Shown here piece after piece: positions 26,705 through 36,499 of a stretch of DNA of 64,000 bases. How positions within the stretch are numbered: the stretch's first letter is position 1; each line of letters starts with the position of its first letter. The notes below the pieces were generated by a model. The model had not been told where the DNA came from and did no database searches. It saw only the letters and a list, made by a program, of their open reading frames with translations. The DNA is taken from assembly GCF_940670685.1 (NCBI RefSeq), contig NZ_OW711693.1, positions 1,302,001 through 1,366,000 on the forward strand. The letters are read 5' to 3'. The stretch comes from Anaeropeptidivorans aminofermentans (lineage in GTDB: Bacteria > Bacillota > Clostridia > Lachnospirales > UBA5962). A program made the position numbers and the translations under genes.

Positions 26705-27446
26705 ATGTATATGAGGGGAAAAATTAATCCTCTGTCCGATAAATGAGCAGGATAAAAAGCATTATTATAGTAAATTTTAACTTAAATCAGAGTGAAACAA
26801 TTCCATTTTATTTGAATAAAGAATTCCATAAGTTAACTGGTCTTCTTACTGTTTAAAATGAAATTATCTATATTGTTGACAAGAGCTGCGAGACACCGAA
26901 GATGCTCAGCAACAATATAACTTACGGCAGCCTGATAATCGGTGGCAAAATCAGTGATGGCAATAGCTGTGAACAGGTTGCCGGTAATCTAAAGGTTTTG
27001 GTGGCAGAGAAATTTAGCGATGGAATACAGCAATAAAGGCTGTCACTCCAACTGTATTAGTTTGGGTTTGATTCTTCTACGCGATGAAGGAATTCTCAAT
27101 TTACAGGGGGATTTACAGAGGGCCAAAATTTGTTAATGACATATGCTAAACAAAAAATAAAGAATGGCATCAATGAACTGGAGAGCCTCCTCTTGAAGTC
27201 AAGAGCAAAATCTATTTATTTAATTTTAATCAATGATATAACCGAATTGAAAGAGAGATACTACTTAGGCATAATCAATTTCTGCTGCAGGCAAGTTTAA
27301 GAAATCGAAATAACCCGATTATAGTGGAGCTTAAGTTAAGGCTTTAGGAAGATTTGCAAAGAAAACGCTACGCTCTATCTGTGAAAACAGAAAATCAAAA
27401 CCTGATTGTAATGTAAATAAAAATATGAGAGGGATGTGTTTATTAT
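26705..27446. other. Intergenic with gene fossils
   Basis: Two coding-like runs survive. One reads IIYIVDKSCETPKMLSNNITYGSLIIGGKISDGNSCE and further, near 26865-27035. The other, near 27190-27270, contains LINDITELKERYYLG, which resembles the end of a PAS domain. Neither has an intact frame. I do not recognise the first. A regulator gene may once have stood here. Confidence 0.4.
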
Positions 27447-28718
27447 ATGGCAGAAACGAAAAAATCTGTATTTAGGCTTAGCAATACGGCATTGTGGAGT
27501 TTTGTCGCAATGGTGGCTGGTGCCTTCCTTGGCTTAGCTTTCCCTGAAACTATGAGTGACCTCAAGTTTATCGGCGATATCTGGCTGAAATGCATCAATA
27601 TGATTGTTATACCGTTAGTGCTTTGTATCGTTACACTGGCAATTGCAACGCAAGAGGATGCAAAGACCTTGGGACGTTTAGCGGCTCGCATTGCGATTTA
27701 CTATGCGATAACCTCTTTTGCTGCTGTGGCAATAGGGCTGGCATTGAGCATGGTTTTAAAACCCGGAAGCGGCGTTAATTTAGAGGGACTCGCCGCTACC
27801 GACATTACCGAAACTACCGCCTTTACAGTTGAGGCCTTTGTCAGCGGCTTGTTTACGAACAACTTGTTTAAGACCTTCACGGAAGGAAATCTTCTCCAGA
27901 CTATGGTTATTGCCATTATGTTTGGTATTGCCCTTCTTCAGGTAAAAAACAAAGAGAGCCGGGCACAGGTTATTGGCATCATTCAAGCAGTAAACGATAT
28001 GATCTTTGCTTATCTTAACATGATTATTAAGCTTACGCCAATCGGTGTTTTGTTTTTGATTGCCGATTCATTTGGAAAATTTGGTTTTTCAATTTTTACC
28101 TCAATGGCCGGTCTCATCGGTACTTACTGGCTGAGCATTCTCCTTATGACCTTGTTGGTGTATTGTACAATTCTGTGGATTGTCGCTAAGATTAATCCGA
28201 TTAAATTTATCAAGGATACATCTGAAGTGTGGATGTTTACCATTGCAACCTGCAGCGGCTCGGCAAGCATTCCTGTTGCTCTTAAAAACGTAAGAGAAAA
28301 ATTCGGTGTTCCAAACCGAATTGCTGATTTCTGCATTTCCATCGGCGGACAGCTCAATTCACATGGATCTGCGTTGATGTACGGTTGTGTACTTATCTTT
28401 ATCAGTCAAATGTATGGTGTTCCTCTTGATTTAGGAACCATGATTAGAATTGTTTTTGTAGGGGCATTGATTTCCGCCAGCGGCGGTGGTATCCCAGGCA
28501 GCGGTATTGTAAAGCTTTCTATCGTGATTTCAACCTTTGGTCTTCCGGTAGAAGTAGTGGGTATTATTGCAGGCTTTTACCGTTTCTTTGACATGGGAAC
28601 TACTACCGGTAATGTTCTTGGTGACATAGCCGGCACAGTTACCATAGCCAAAATGGAAGAAAATCGTGCTAAAAAGCTTGGAATACCTTTTGGAGACGAT
28701 AACGAATTGGCAAACTAA
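27447..28718 (+). CDS. Dicarboxylate/amino acid:cation symporter (DAACS)
   Basis: The 423-residue membrane protein has about eight hydrophobic helices and two re-entrant hairpins. The family signatures are visible: TCSGSASIPVALKNVREKFG (serine-rich hairpin 1), SIGGQLNSHGSALMYG and ISASGGGIPGSGIVKLSIVIS (hairpin 2), and FFDMGTTTGNVLGDIAGTVTIAKME in TM8. It imports glutamate, aspartate, serine/threonine or C4-dicarboxylates with Na or H. The local context (threonine aldolase-type lyase, LysR) favours a hydroxy-amino acid, but that is inference. Confidence 0.92.
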   Translation: MAETKKSVFRLSNTALWSFVAMVAGAFLGLAFPETMSDLKFIGDIWLKCINMIVIPLVLCIVTLAIATQEDAKTLGRLAARIAIYYAITSFAAVAIGLALSMVLKPGSGVNLEGLAATDITETTAFTVEAFVSGLFTNNLFKTFTEGNLLQTMVIAIMFGIALLQVKNKESRAQVIGIIQAVNDMIFAYLNMIIKLTPIGVLFLIADSFGKFGFSIFTSMAGLIGTYWLSILLMTLLVYCTILWIVAKINPIKFIKDTSEVWMFTIATCSGSASIPVALKNVREKFGVPNRIADFCISIGGQLNSHGSALMYGCVLIFISQMYGVPLDLGTMIRIVFVGALISASGGGIPGSGIVKLSIVISTFGLPVEVVGIIAGFYRFFDMGTTTGNVLGDIAGTVTIAKMEENRAKKLGIPFGDDNELAN

Positions 28719-29244
28719 TATTATAATAGGCTTTCAAGCTATGCTTCATTCTCTTTGAGTATATCGTTAGCGTGTCAATAAAAGTTAGCATACATAAGCG
28801 AAACATCGGCAGCATAGAGATGGCAATTTTCTCTGGAGCATGAATCTTCTCAATTCGATTTTGAATGTAAACACTCACAACTGCGCAACAAAATGAACAG
28901 GACACATATCAAAGGCACTTTAAAGTTCTTTTTGGTACATTTCTTTCGAGGCATGGTACCAAAATATGTGTAAGAATGCAAGAAAAGGAGGATTATGGTT
29001 GTAAGCCGTCAAAATCTTTGATAAAAATCGAAATGTTTTTTCAAATCAGTTCAGCAAAGTAGAGGCTTTGCGGCCTAATGTCATTTAGTTAGGGGCGACA
29101 CGAAAGCAGTGTATGTATTTTTACATACACTGCTTTTTTGCGCAAGTAATCCCCAGCCGGAAAGCTTAAAGCTATGGATATGAAAAAAGCTAATAAAGTG
29201 GGTTTCGCTAGCCAACTAAAAATCAAAAGGAGCAAGTTTAAAAA
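28719..29244. other. Intergenic
   Basis: No gene is supported. It holds a strong hairpin at 29103-29136 and otherwise unassigned AT-rich DNA. Confidence 0.4.
29103..29136 (+). terminator. Intrinsic terminator
   Basis: AAAGCAGTGTATGTA pairs exactly with its complement over a TTTT loop, then T. It would end transcripts from the symporter gene about 390 bp upstream or belong to the adjoining IS200 remnant. Confidence 0.7.
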
Positions 29245-29690
29245 AATAATAATGCATTAGCACACACAAAATGGAATTGCAAACATCATATAGTGTTTGC
29301 ACCGAAGTACAGAGGAAAAGAGATATATGAAGAATTAAGAGCAGAAATAGGAAAAATATTAAAAGAGTTATGCGAACCGAAGGACGCAGAAATAATAGAA
29401 GCAAATGCACGTCTAGACCATATCCATATGTTAGTAAGTATACCGCCAAAATTGAGCGCATCGAGTTTCGCAGGATTTTTAGAAAGGTAAGAGCAGCTTA
29501 ATCCTATTCGACAGACACACAAATCTAAATATAAATATAGCAATCGGAACCTTTGGCGCAACGGGTATTATATAGATATGGTTGGCAGAAATACAAATGC
29601 AATTCAAAGATATATTAAAAATTAATTGCAGAAGATATAATTCCAGATCAAATAATTTTGAAAGAATATGAGACCCTTTTTTAAGGGTGG
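29245..29690 (+). pseudogene. IS200/IS605 TnpA transposase, interrupted
   Basis: The sense LAHTKWNCKHHIVFAPKYRG, EIGKILKELCEPK, LDHIHMLVSIPPKLS (with HIH at the HUH position) is followed by a stop at FLER, then KYKYSNRNLW, NGYYIDMVGRNTNAIQRYIKN, with the catalytic tyrosine region preserved. Several stops interrupt it. This is the longest of the three IS200 fossils. Confidence 0.75.
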
Positions 29691-29760
29691 TAGGAAATAG
29701 CATAACTACAACTACCGAAATCCGAGAGCGCTTTAAGGTAAAAGTTAATAAGCTAAGAAC

Positions 29761-29783
29761 AAACCTCCGGTTTAGCCGGAGGT
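29761..29783. repeat. IS200/IS605-type end hairpin
   Basis: AACCTCCGG-TTTAG-CCGGAGGTT is a compact hairpin about 70 bp downstream of the transposase remnant, as expected for the right end of an IS200 element. It can also act as a terminator. Confidence 0.6.
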
Positions 29784-29790
29784 TCTGATT

Positions 29791-30172
29791 GACTGCTTTT
29801 TCTTCTATTAAAATCAACTGTTATAGGATGCAGAAAAGTGTAAATATGGTTAATTAATCAGGAACCAGTAGTGAGATGCCCTTCACTATTGGTTTACCTG
29901 TGTTCTGAAATAAAGAGATGTAAGCGACTATTGGATATTTTGTATGACATAAGTATTATACAGAGATACGGAGAAGAGATTTAAAAAAGCTCAACAAATT
30001 TAAAAAACATATGAAGAAAGAAATAGGGAAGATTACTATTAAAGAGCCGGATTTCAGCAGACCATTTGTTGCAAGCCGGTCAATTGAGAAAGCGGGTTCT
30101 TTCATTTTGCTCTTTTAGCTTTCCGGTACTATTATTTAATTATCTTGGCAGTTTATACAAGATACGGATTAA
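29791..30172. other. Intergenic
   Basis: No supported gene or RNA. Contains stops in all frames; transcripts of the histidine kinase gene would end here, but no clear terminator was identified. Confidence 0.35.
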
Positions 30173-31693
30173 TTATATTTCTTCAGAGCTTATTTCAAGC
30201 TCGATTGTAAACAAGGCTCCGCCATGAGCCTGATTCTGAACAGATATTTTGCCGCCGTGCCTTTCGATAACATTTTTACTTATTGAAAGCCCCAGCCCGA
30301 AATTTCCCTTTCTGCCTTTATAGAACCTCTCAAATATGTGGGAAATATCACCGGCATCACAGCCATTGCCGTCATCGTATATTTTTATAATTAGTCTAGT
30401 GTTGTTTTCCTTAAAGGCCTCTATATTTACCGAAGACTCTGCATAGCGTATGCAATTGCTTATGATATTTGTTATAGCTCTTGAAAACTTCTCCACGTCT
30501 GCAAGTATTTCAATTTCTTCATTTATATTTTCAGCAGTAATATTTATATTTTCCTGAAGAGCGATTCTATTCATTCTGTCAACAATAGAGTGAAGGATTT
30601 TACTTACATTAAGCTTTTCAAAACGGTAATTTTCTTCAATCGTTTCGAGCCTGGAAAGATAAAGAAGCTCTCCTATAAGAGATGCCATTCTCTTGGATTC
30701 ATCAAGGATAATATCTACAGCCGTTTCCTTATCGACAACATCATATTTTATGCCTTCGGCATAACTTTGAATAGACATAAGGGGTGTCCTGAATTCATGA
30801 GATACATTCTGCAAAAAGGTCTTCTGCGCTTTATCGTAGGTTTTAAGCTTTTCAGACATAATATTAATGCCGTTAACCATCTCCTGAAGCTCTTCATAAA
30901 CGGCGATTTGTACTTTATTGCCAAAATTCCTCTCGGATATCTCCTTAATATGGCTTGTCAAGGAAGCAAAGGGTTTTGAAAGTTTTTTGGACAAATTTGA
31001 CGATAGCAGCATAGCGATAATGGAAATAAAGAAAAGAATAATAAAAAGGATGCCGTTTATTTGATACTGAAGCTGATTAACCTTTTGAAGGCTTGAAAAT
31101 ATGATAATCCAGCCGAGATCGGCACTGTTTGTTTCAGATAAAGGCCTTACCACGGCAATGTAATCTGTTCCCGAAATATTAAGCTTAAGATACTCTTTAT
31201 CGCTGAAGCCTTCAGACGAATCCTTGATTTTTTCAAGAATATGGCGGCTTAAATCTTCATTGTCGTAATCATCTGTTATAGGAGAGGGGATTAAATTCTT
31301 TTCCTTATCCAGAAGAATATAATCCGCATTGGTTATAGAAAGCGGCTCATTAAGGGAACGGTTTAATGACAGATAATAGCGGAAAATAATATCCGATTCA
31401 TCATCTTCATTGGCTGAATTCTTCCTTTCTGCGTTTCCTTTGGATACGGACTTATCATCGCTGGAATCATTTGCTGAATCCGGCGGCCTTTTAAATTCCG
31501 GAAATTGAGAAGGCCTTTGGTGGAGGGCCGTATTAACTGTCCGTATGGTTATTTTATCAAGCTGGGAAATAACATCTCTTTCCATATACATGCCCACTAC
31601 AATATTAAAGGTTATGGAGACCAGTACAATCAGCATAGAAATCATAATAAGATTATATTTGAATATTCTCCATCTAATTGTATGTCTTTTCAT
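30173..31693 (-). CDS. Sensor histidine kinase
   Basis: This 506-residue kinase has two membrane segments (about 12-32 and 212-234) around a long, highly charged extracytoplasmic domain with a Ser/Asp/Lys-rich stretch (residues about 70-100). A HAMP segment, the phospho-acceptor NVSHEFRTPLMSIQSYAEGI, an N box NIISNCIRYAE and the G boxes DDGNGCD and FGLGLSISKNVIE follow. The start overlaps the end of the response regulator by 4 bp. The signal is unknown. It faces the exported-protein and S-layer genes at 32.6-35.6 kb, so those are candidate targets. Confidence 0.93.
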   Translation of the reverse strand: MKRHTIRWRIFKYNLIMISMLIVLVSITFNIVVGMYMERDVISQLDKITIRTVNTALHQRPSQFPEFKRPPDSANDSSDDKSVSKGNAERKNSANEDDESDIIFRYYLSLNRSLNEPLSITNADYILLDKEKNLIPSPITDDYDNEDLSRHILEKIKDSSEGFSDKEYLKLNISGTDYIAVVRPLSETNSADLGWIIIFSSLQKVNQLQYQINGILFIILFFISIIAMLLSSNLSKKLSKPFASLTSHIKEISERNFGNKVQIAVYEELQEMVNGINIMSEKLKTYDKAQKTFLQNVSHEFRTPLMSIQSYAEGIKYDVVDKETAVDIILDESKRMASLIGELLYLSRLETIEENYRFEKLNVSKILHSIVDRMNRIALQENINITAENINEEIEILADVEKFSRAITNIISNCIRYAESSVNIEAFKENNTRLIIKIYDDGNGCDAGDISHIFERFYKGRKGNFGLGLSISKNVIERHGGKISVQNQAHGGALFTIELEISSEEI

Positions 31694-32391
31694 AATCGCT
31701 CCTCGCTTACAAGCTTAAATCCGTATCCCCAAACAGTCTCAATTTTTAAAAGAGAGCCTGCGTAATCCAATTTTTTTCTAAGACGTTTTACAGTATCATC
31801 CGTTGCCCTTGTTTCCACCTCCGCTTCAAAGCCCCAAACTTTATCTAAAAGCTCGGATCTGCTTACGGAACGGTTTCTGTTTTCCGCAAGATAAAAAAGC
31901 AGCGAAAATTCCATAGCCGTAAGAGCGATATTCTTACCTTCTATTGTAGCAAGTTTATTATCTGCATCCAGTATAATATCCGATAATTCAATTTTGTTTT
32001 TTAAATCTGTTCCGGTTCTGTCAAGCTCTATTCTTCTGAATATGCTTTTAATTCTAGCTAAAAGCTCCATAGGGCTGAAAGGCTTCGTCATGTAATCGTC
32101 ACTGCCCAATGTAAGTCCGGCTATTTTATCGGGTTCTGTATCCTTAGCCGACACGATAATAATGGGGATAATGCTTTTTTGTCTTATGGCTGCGCATACG
32201 GAATATCCGTCCATCTCCGGCATCATGATATCGATGATAACCATCTCCGGTTCCTTCAGGTCAAAGGCCTCCAAAAGAGCGCGTCCATTATTGAAGGCCT
32301 CAACCTCATAACCCTCCTTAAGAAGAAAAGACTTTATTATATTGCATATATTTACTTCATCATCGGCGATATAAATTAATTTTTTACTCAT
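31690..32391 (-). CDS. OmpR-class response regulator
   Basis: Receiver domain with YIADDEVNICN, VIIDIMMPEMDG, IVSAKD and YMTKPFSP, then a winged helix (IALTAMEFSLLFYLAENRNRSVSRSELL, RATDDTVKRLRKKL, IETVWGYGFKL). It is the first gene of a two-gene operon with the histidine kinase. The upstream 250 bp separates it from a divergent gene for an exported protein and should hold both promoters. Confidence 0.94.
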   Translation of the reverse strand: MSKKLIYIADDEVNICNIIKSFLLKEGYEVEAFNNGRALLEAFDLKEPEMVIIDIMMPEMDGYSVCAAIRQKSIIPIIIVSAKDTEPDKIAGLTLGSDDYMTKPFSPMELLARIKSIFRRIELDRTGTDLKNKIELSDIILDADNKLATIEGKNIALTAMEFSLLFYLAENRNRSVSRSELLDKVWGFEAEVETRATDDTVKRLRKKLDYAGSLLKIETVWGYGFKLVSEERL

Positions 32392-32650
32392 TTTGATAAA
32401 TTCACCTCTAATGGAATAGTATCACAAACATAGGCTTAAATCTATTTTTAATTATCTTTGCCTTATTTTTGCCACAGCTTTGCGGAGATTTTTATAAAAG
32501 TGAAATTATATAATTTGCTCATGGCAATTACTGAATCAAATTTAAATTTATTGAAATTTTTAAGCACAGGATTTAAATATTTTTCGGGAGATTTCCTCTG
32601 ATAAATTGATTTAGTATAGCAATAAATAAAGCAAAAAAGGGGTAATGACT

Positions 32651-33424
32651 ATGAAATCAAAAAGTATAATAAAAAATGTATTTGCACTTGTTCTGACAAC
32701 TGCCCTGTCAGTAAACGGAGTATCGGTTATTTTTGCAGAAGAGAAAGCGGAAGAGGAAAGCAGTAAAAAAGTTATACATCAGCGAATTAATCATGAAGAC
32801 ATCTCTGCCATATATCAATCAGCGCTTTATAATCTGGTTGAAAACGGGTCAATTACTCAAGAGCAGGCGGATGCAATTGCTTCTTCAATATCTGAAAGAG
32901 GGGAAGAGCATAAAAGCCATTTTGCAGGCCTTATATCCGCAGGAACAATCAATCAGGAACAGGCAGATGCAATTAACAGTGCTATGCCTTTAATGAAAGA
33001 AAAGGGAGCAAAGGGTGAAATGCCTAAGCGCAGCGAAAATGGCGAGGCCTTTGAACGTAAAAGCCTCTTTTCAGGTCTTGTAAGCGCAGGAACAATTACT
33101 CAAGAGCAGGCGAATGCAATTAATGACGCCATGAAAGAATCTGGAAAAGCTAAGCAAAGCTTAAGTGATATAGCAACAAATCTTGTATCCAAAGGGGTAA
33201 TCACTCAGGAGCAGGCGGATGCAGTTAACAGCGCTATGCCTTTAATGAAAGAAAAGGGAGCAAAGGGTGAAATGCCTAAGCGCAGCGAAAATGGCGAGAC
33301 CTTTGAACGTAAAGGCCCCTTCGAAGGGCTTGTAAGCTCAGGAACAATTACTCAAGCACAGGCAGATATGGTTCTTAATGCCGTAAAGACAGCACTGGAA
33401 GCCGCAAATACGGATTTAAAATAA
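32651..33424 (+). CDS. Exported repeat protein, DUF2680-like
   Basis: A signal peptide (MKSKSIIKNVFALVLTTALS, cleavage near VIFA) precedes about 230 residues built from short units of the type LVSxGTITQEQADAIxxAM, seen six times. This unit is like the ITQEQAD repeats of YckD/DUF2680 proteins. Two of the units carry an almost identical insert (PLMKEKGAKGEMPKRSENGE), so part of the gene was duplicated recently (DNA near 32980-33062 and 33231-33314). The ATG at 32651 is preferred because the one at 32645 is too close to the AAGGGG site. Function unknown; divergent from the two-component system. Confidence 0.7.
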   Translation: MKSKSIIKNVFALVLTTALSVNGVSVIFAEEKAEEESSKKVIHQRINHEDISAIYQSALYNLVENGSITQEQADAIASSISERGEEHKSHFAGLISAGTINQEQADAINSAMPLMKEKGAKGEMPKRSENGEAFERKSLFSGLVSAGTITQEQANAINDAMKESGKAKQSLSDIATNLVSKGVITQEQADAVNSAMPLMKEKGAKGEMPKRSENGETFERKGPFEGLVSSGTITQAQADMVLNAVKTALEAANTDLK

Positions 33425-33468
33425 TTTGTTAGACGGCTTTAATTATAAATATTGTGGAGGAACTGCAA

Positions 33469-35574
33469 ATGAAAAAAAGCTTTATGCGAAGTATAACATT
33501 TTTTCTGTCTTTAATGATGTCTTTCGTTTCCATTCCTACAGTTTCCTATGCTTACAGCGAAGCGGATGCCATTTATTATGATGTAGATATAGATGATTAT
33601 ATTGAATTTGACGAAGATGATTTTAACGATGTATGCCTTGATTTAATGGATACGGAGCTTGACTATATTGTGTTTGAGCTGCCTGATTGGGACGAAGGAA
33701 TTCTTTATTACGATTATAACGGCGATGATGAAGAGGAAATATCCTCTTATGACGAATTCTATTATGATGAAGAACCTTCCATATCCGATATCTCCTTTGT
33801 ACCTGATGAAGATTGCCCAAGTGAGATAACAATCAGTTATGAAGGCGTAGACTTAGACGGAAATTATTTTTACGGAGACATCATTATAGAGGTTTCCGGT
33901 TCAAGCAGCGATACCGATACGTATATTGAATATTCGGTCTATGTAGATGACACAGTAACCTTTGATGAAGACGATTTTAACGATTACTGCCAGGAGGAAA
34001 ACAATGAAGATCTCGATTATGTAAAATTTACTTTGCCGTCTTCCTCAAAAGGCATTCTTTATTATGATTACGACGGGGATGATGAGGAAGAGATTTCGTC
34101 ATCGGATAAGTTTTATTATGACGGGGAGCCTTCCATATCTGATATTACCTTTGTACCCGATGAAGATTGCCCAAGTGAGATAACGATCAGCTATGAGGGC
34201 GTAGATGTAGAGGGAGATTACTTTTATGGAGATATCGTCATAAATGTATCCGGCACAAGCAGCAATACCGATACGTATATTGAATATTCAGCATATGAAA
34301 GCGGTACAGTAATTTTTGACGAAGACGATTTTAATGATTATTGCCAGGAGGAGAACAATGAAGACCTTGATTATATAAAATTCACCCTGCCGTCTTCCTC
34401 AAAAGGCATTCTTTATTATGATTACGATGGGGACGATGAGGAAAAGATTTCATCGACAGATAAGTTTTATTATGGCGGAGAGCCTTCCATATCCGATATT
34501 ACTTTTGTGCCCGATGAAGATTTTACCGGAGATTGTGAAATAAGCTTCAGTGGTTATGATGAAGACGGAGACTCCATTCAGGGGACAGTTTTAATATCAA
34601 TTAAGAAAAACACACAATCTTATTCCGCCGATACCATAAGCTTTACAGGATATGCAGGGTATAAAATTTCTTTTATCAGCAGTTATTTCAATGATAAATG
34701 TAAAAGCCTTACAGGAAGTACATTGGATTATGTGCATTTTACTGTGCCCGATGCTTCAGAAGGAACCTTATATTACGGCTATGCATCGGAAAATAGCTAT
34801 TCTTCCTTAGTGACTGAAGACACAGATTATTATTATACAGAGACATTTCCCTATCTGAGTGACGTTTCCTTTGTAAGTGCCTCTGGAAATACATCGGGAA
34901 CATCCGGTATATCTTACACAGGCTACGGGATAGACGGTTCCTCCTTTACAGGAAGCATAAGCATTACCTATACTGCTTTAAGCGGATTTACAAATATTAC
35001 ATATGAAAGCAAAAGTTCGCAGTACTTTAAAGATGTAGGAGAATCTTATTCCTGGGCCGCAAATTATATTGATACCCTTTATGAAAACGGTATAGTATCC
35101 GGTGAAGTTTCTTCCGACGGAACAAGAATGTTTAAGCCTTCAAACAGCATAACAAGAGGAGATTTCCTGCTAATGCTTTCCAAGGCATTTAATTTAGAAA
35201 TTACAGAAACATCAGATAATTTTTCCGATGTTTCTGAGGGCTCCTATTATTATAATGCCATAGCAGCCGCCAAGGCATTAGGTATAGCCCAAGGCTACAA
35301 CAATAATTTTTATCCTCAGGCTGCTATTACACGAGAAGATGCTATGGTTCTAGCGCTTCGGGCAATGGAGCTTACAGGAATGCAGGTAACGGCAGGTAGC
35401 TTGACAGAGCTTGCAGTCTATACTGATTACGGCTTAATTTCAGGCTATGCCCAGGAAGCTATCGCAAGCTTAGTAAAAGACGGAATCATAACCGGAAGCA
35501 ACAATAACATTAATCCTAAAAATAATATTACCCGTGCAGAAGCTGCAGTGATATTTCATAAAATTAAATATTAG
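33469..35574 (+). CDS. S-layer homology (SLH) surface protein with acidic repeats
   Basis: A signal peptide (MKKSFMRSITFFLSLMMSFV, cleavage after about residue 32) is followed by four repeats of about 110 residues. Three are close copies containing FDEDDFNDYCQEENNEDLDY, LPSSSKGILYYDYDGDDEEE and EPSISDITFVPDED; the fourth is divergent. Three SLH modules close the protein (about 530-701): YFKDVGESYSWAANYIDTLYE, NFSDVSEGSYYYNAIAAAKA and the last ending ITRAEAAVIFHKIKY. SLH modules bind secondary wall polymer. The repeats are strongly acidic and could bind calcium. The ATG at 33469 has GTGGAGG ahead of it. It follows the exported repeat protein after 44 bp. Confidence 0.9.
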   Translation: MKKSFMRSITFFLSLMMSFVSIPTVSYAYSEADAIYYDVDIDDYIEFDEDDFNDVCLDLMDTELDYIVFELPDWDEGILYYDYNGDDEEEISSYDEFYYDEEPSISDISFVPDEDCPSEITISYEGVDLDGNYFYGDIIIEVSGSSSDTDTYIEYSVYVDDTVTFDEDDFNDYCQEENNEDLDYVKFTLPSSSKGILYYDYDGDDEEEISSSDKFYYDGEPSISDITFVPDEDCPSEITISYEGVDVEGDYFYGDIVINVSGTSSNTDTYIEYSAYESGTVIFDEDDFNDYCQEENNEDLDYIKFTLPSSSKGILYYDYDGDDEEKISSTDKFYYGGEPSISDITFVPDEDFTGDCEISFSGYDEDGDSIQGTVLISIKKNTQSYSADTISFTGYAGYKISFISSYFNDKCKSLTGSTLDYVHFTVPDASEGTLYYGYASENSYSSLVTEDTDYYYTETFPYLSDVSFVSASGNTSGTSGISYTGYGIDGSSFTGSISITYTALSGFTNITYESKSSQYFKDVGESYSWAANYIDTLYENGIVSGEVSSDGTRMFKPSNSITRGDFLLMLSKAFNLEITETSDNFSDVSEGSYYYNAIAAAKALGIAQGYNNNFYPQAAITREDAMVLALRAMELTGMQVTAGSLTELAVYTDYGLISGYAQEAIASLVKDGIITGSNNNINPKNNITRAEAAVIFHKIKY

Positions 35575-35578
35575 CACA

Positions 35579-35625
35579 AAAAGATTGAAGCCGGCGGTTA
35601 AACAGCCTCGGCTTCAATCTTTTTT
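35579..35625 (+). terminator. Terminator after the SLH gene
   Basis: AAAGATTGAAGCCG pairs with CGGCTTCAATCTTT and is followed by T. It begins four bases after the stop codon. Confidence 0.85.
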
Positions 35626-35738
35626 AAATTTAGTCTTTTCTGTCTTATCCAATCTTGATTGCCTTAATCTATATTAACGAAGGTTTTGGAATGGTTTTAT
35701 TTTTCTTTTTTGTTTTACTTTTTTTCCCTTTGGTTCCT

Positions 35739-35925
35739 TATAGTAAATTTAAAGCTAACCAGTAGCAAAACCGTATATTTACATAGGCTCAGAATGCACT
35801 GTTTCCAAAGAAAATCCATATTTTTATACGAAACGAACTTGAAAAAGGATACAGATGTAAGCCTGTAAATCTTTTTTAAGTGAGCGTTTTCTTGTGGTTA
35901 TCAAACTTGTTTTTGGTTTGGTAAT
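35739..35925. repeat. Dispersed hairpin repeat, copy A (long form, right end decayed)
   Basis: Begins TATAGTAAATTTAAAG, then AGTAGCAAAACCGTATATTTAC, and shares the inner text GTTTCCAAAGAAAATCC with the other copies. Its second half (CGAACTTGAAAAAGGATACAG, then TTTTTTAAGTGAG) matches only copy D at 56.1 kb, so these two are a longer variant. The terminal inverted repeat is not recognisable on the right. Confidence 0.6.
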
Positions 35926-36029
35926 TCACTGCTATTTTGATGTGGTTATGTAATATTTGTTTCATATTTCTTTTCGGGTTTTTGCTTATGATTGTATTGT
36001 TATAATATGGAATTATATAAATAGATTTA

Positions 36030-36458
36030 TTATAAAATTTCATTTAATATCTCCAAGGCGCTGAGGACATAGTGAGGGCATTTTTCTTCGATAATCCTTA
36101 TTTTTACTGCTTTTTCAAATTCACCCTTTTTGGAAAAATCATAGCCGGTTAGTTCACGGCAAATAAGGCTTTTATGCTTATTTAAAAATTCGGTGTGGAA
36201 GCGCTCAACCTTTTTTCTAAGAATCTCCTTGGAGGAAAAGTCTTCTTGCCTGCCATTTCCGTACTTTATGCCAAGAGCCATAAGAGCCCCCGTAACTGCG
36301 CCGCACGTATCCCCTATTCCCATGCCGCCGCCAAAAGCAGAGGCTATTTTTGCACATTCAAAAGAACTGCATCTTATTTTTTCAGCCATTTCCATTAAAA
36401 CTATTTGAGAACAGTCCATTCCCTTGGAAAACAGGGTATTGATTTCATTTTTATCCAT
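36030..36458 (-). CDS. C_GCAxxG_C_C family protein
   Basis: The 142-residue protein has the family's spaced cysteines: GMDCSQIVLM, SFECAKIASAFGGGMGIGDTCGAVTGALMALG, then LICRELTGYD and EEKCPHYV. The GxxCGAxxG core explains the family name. These are probable redox or metal-handling proteins often found near selenium or arsenosugar genes. It is the last gene of a three-gene minus-strand run with the Fe-S protein (41-bp gap) and the TVP38 protein. The biochemical role is not known. Confidence 0.88.
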   Translation of the reverse strand: MDKNEINTLFSKGMDCSQIVLMEMAEKIRCSSFECAKIASAFGGGMGIGDTCGAVTGALMALGIKYGNGRQEDFSSKEILRKKVERFHTEFLNKHKSLICRELTGYDFSKKGEFEKAVKIRIIEEKCPHYVLSALEILNEIL

Positions 36459-36499
36459 TTTATTGCTCCTTGTTAAGGTTTGAAACTAAATTTAAAGCC

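Noticed and set aside
33623-33832. Minus-strand frame rich in His and Arg
   Set aside because: Antisense of the acidic SLH protein repeats, which naturally produces basic antisense frames.
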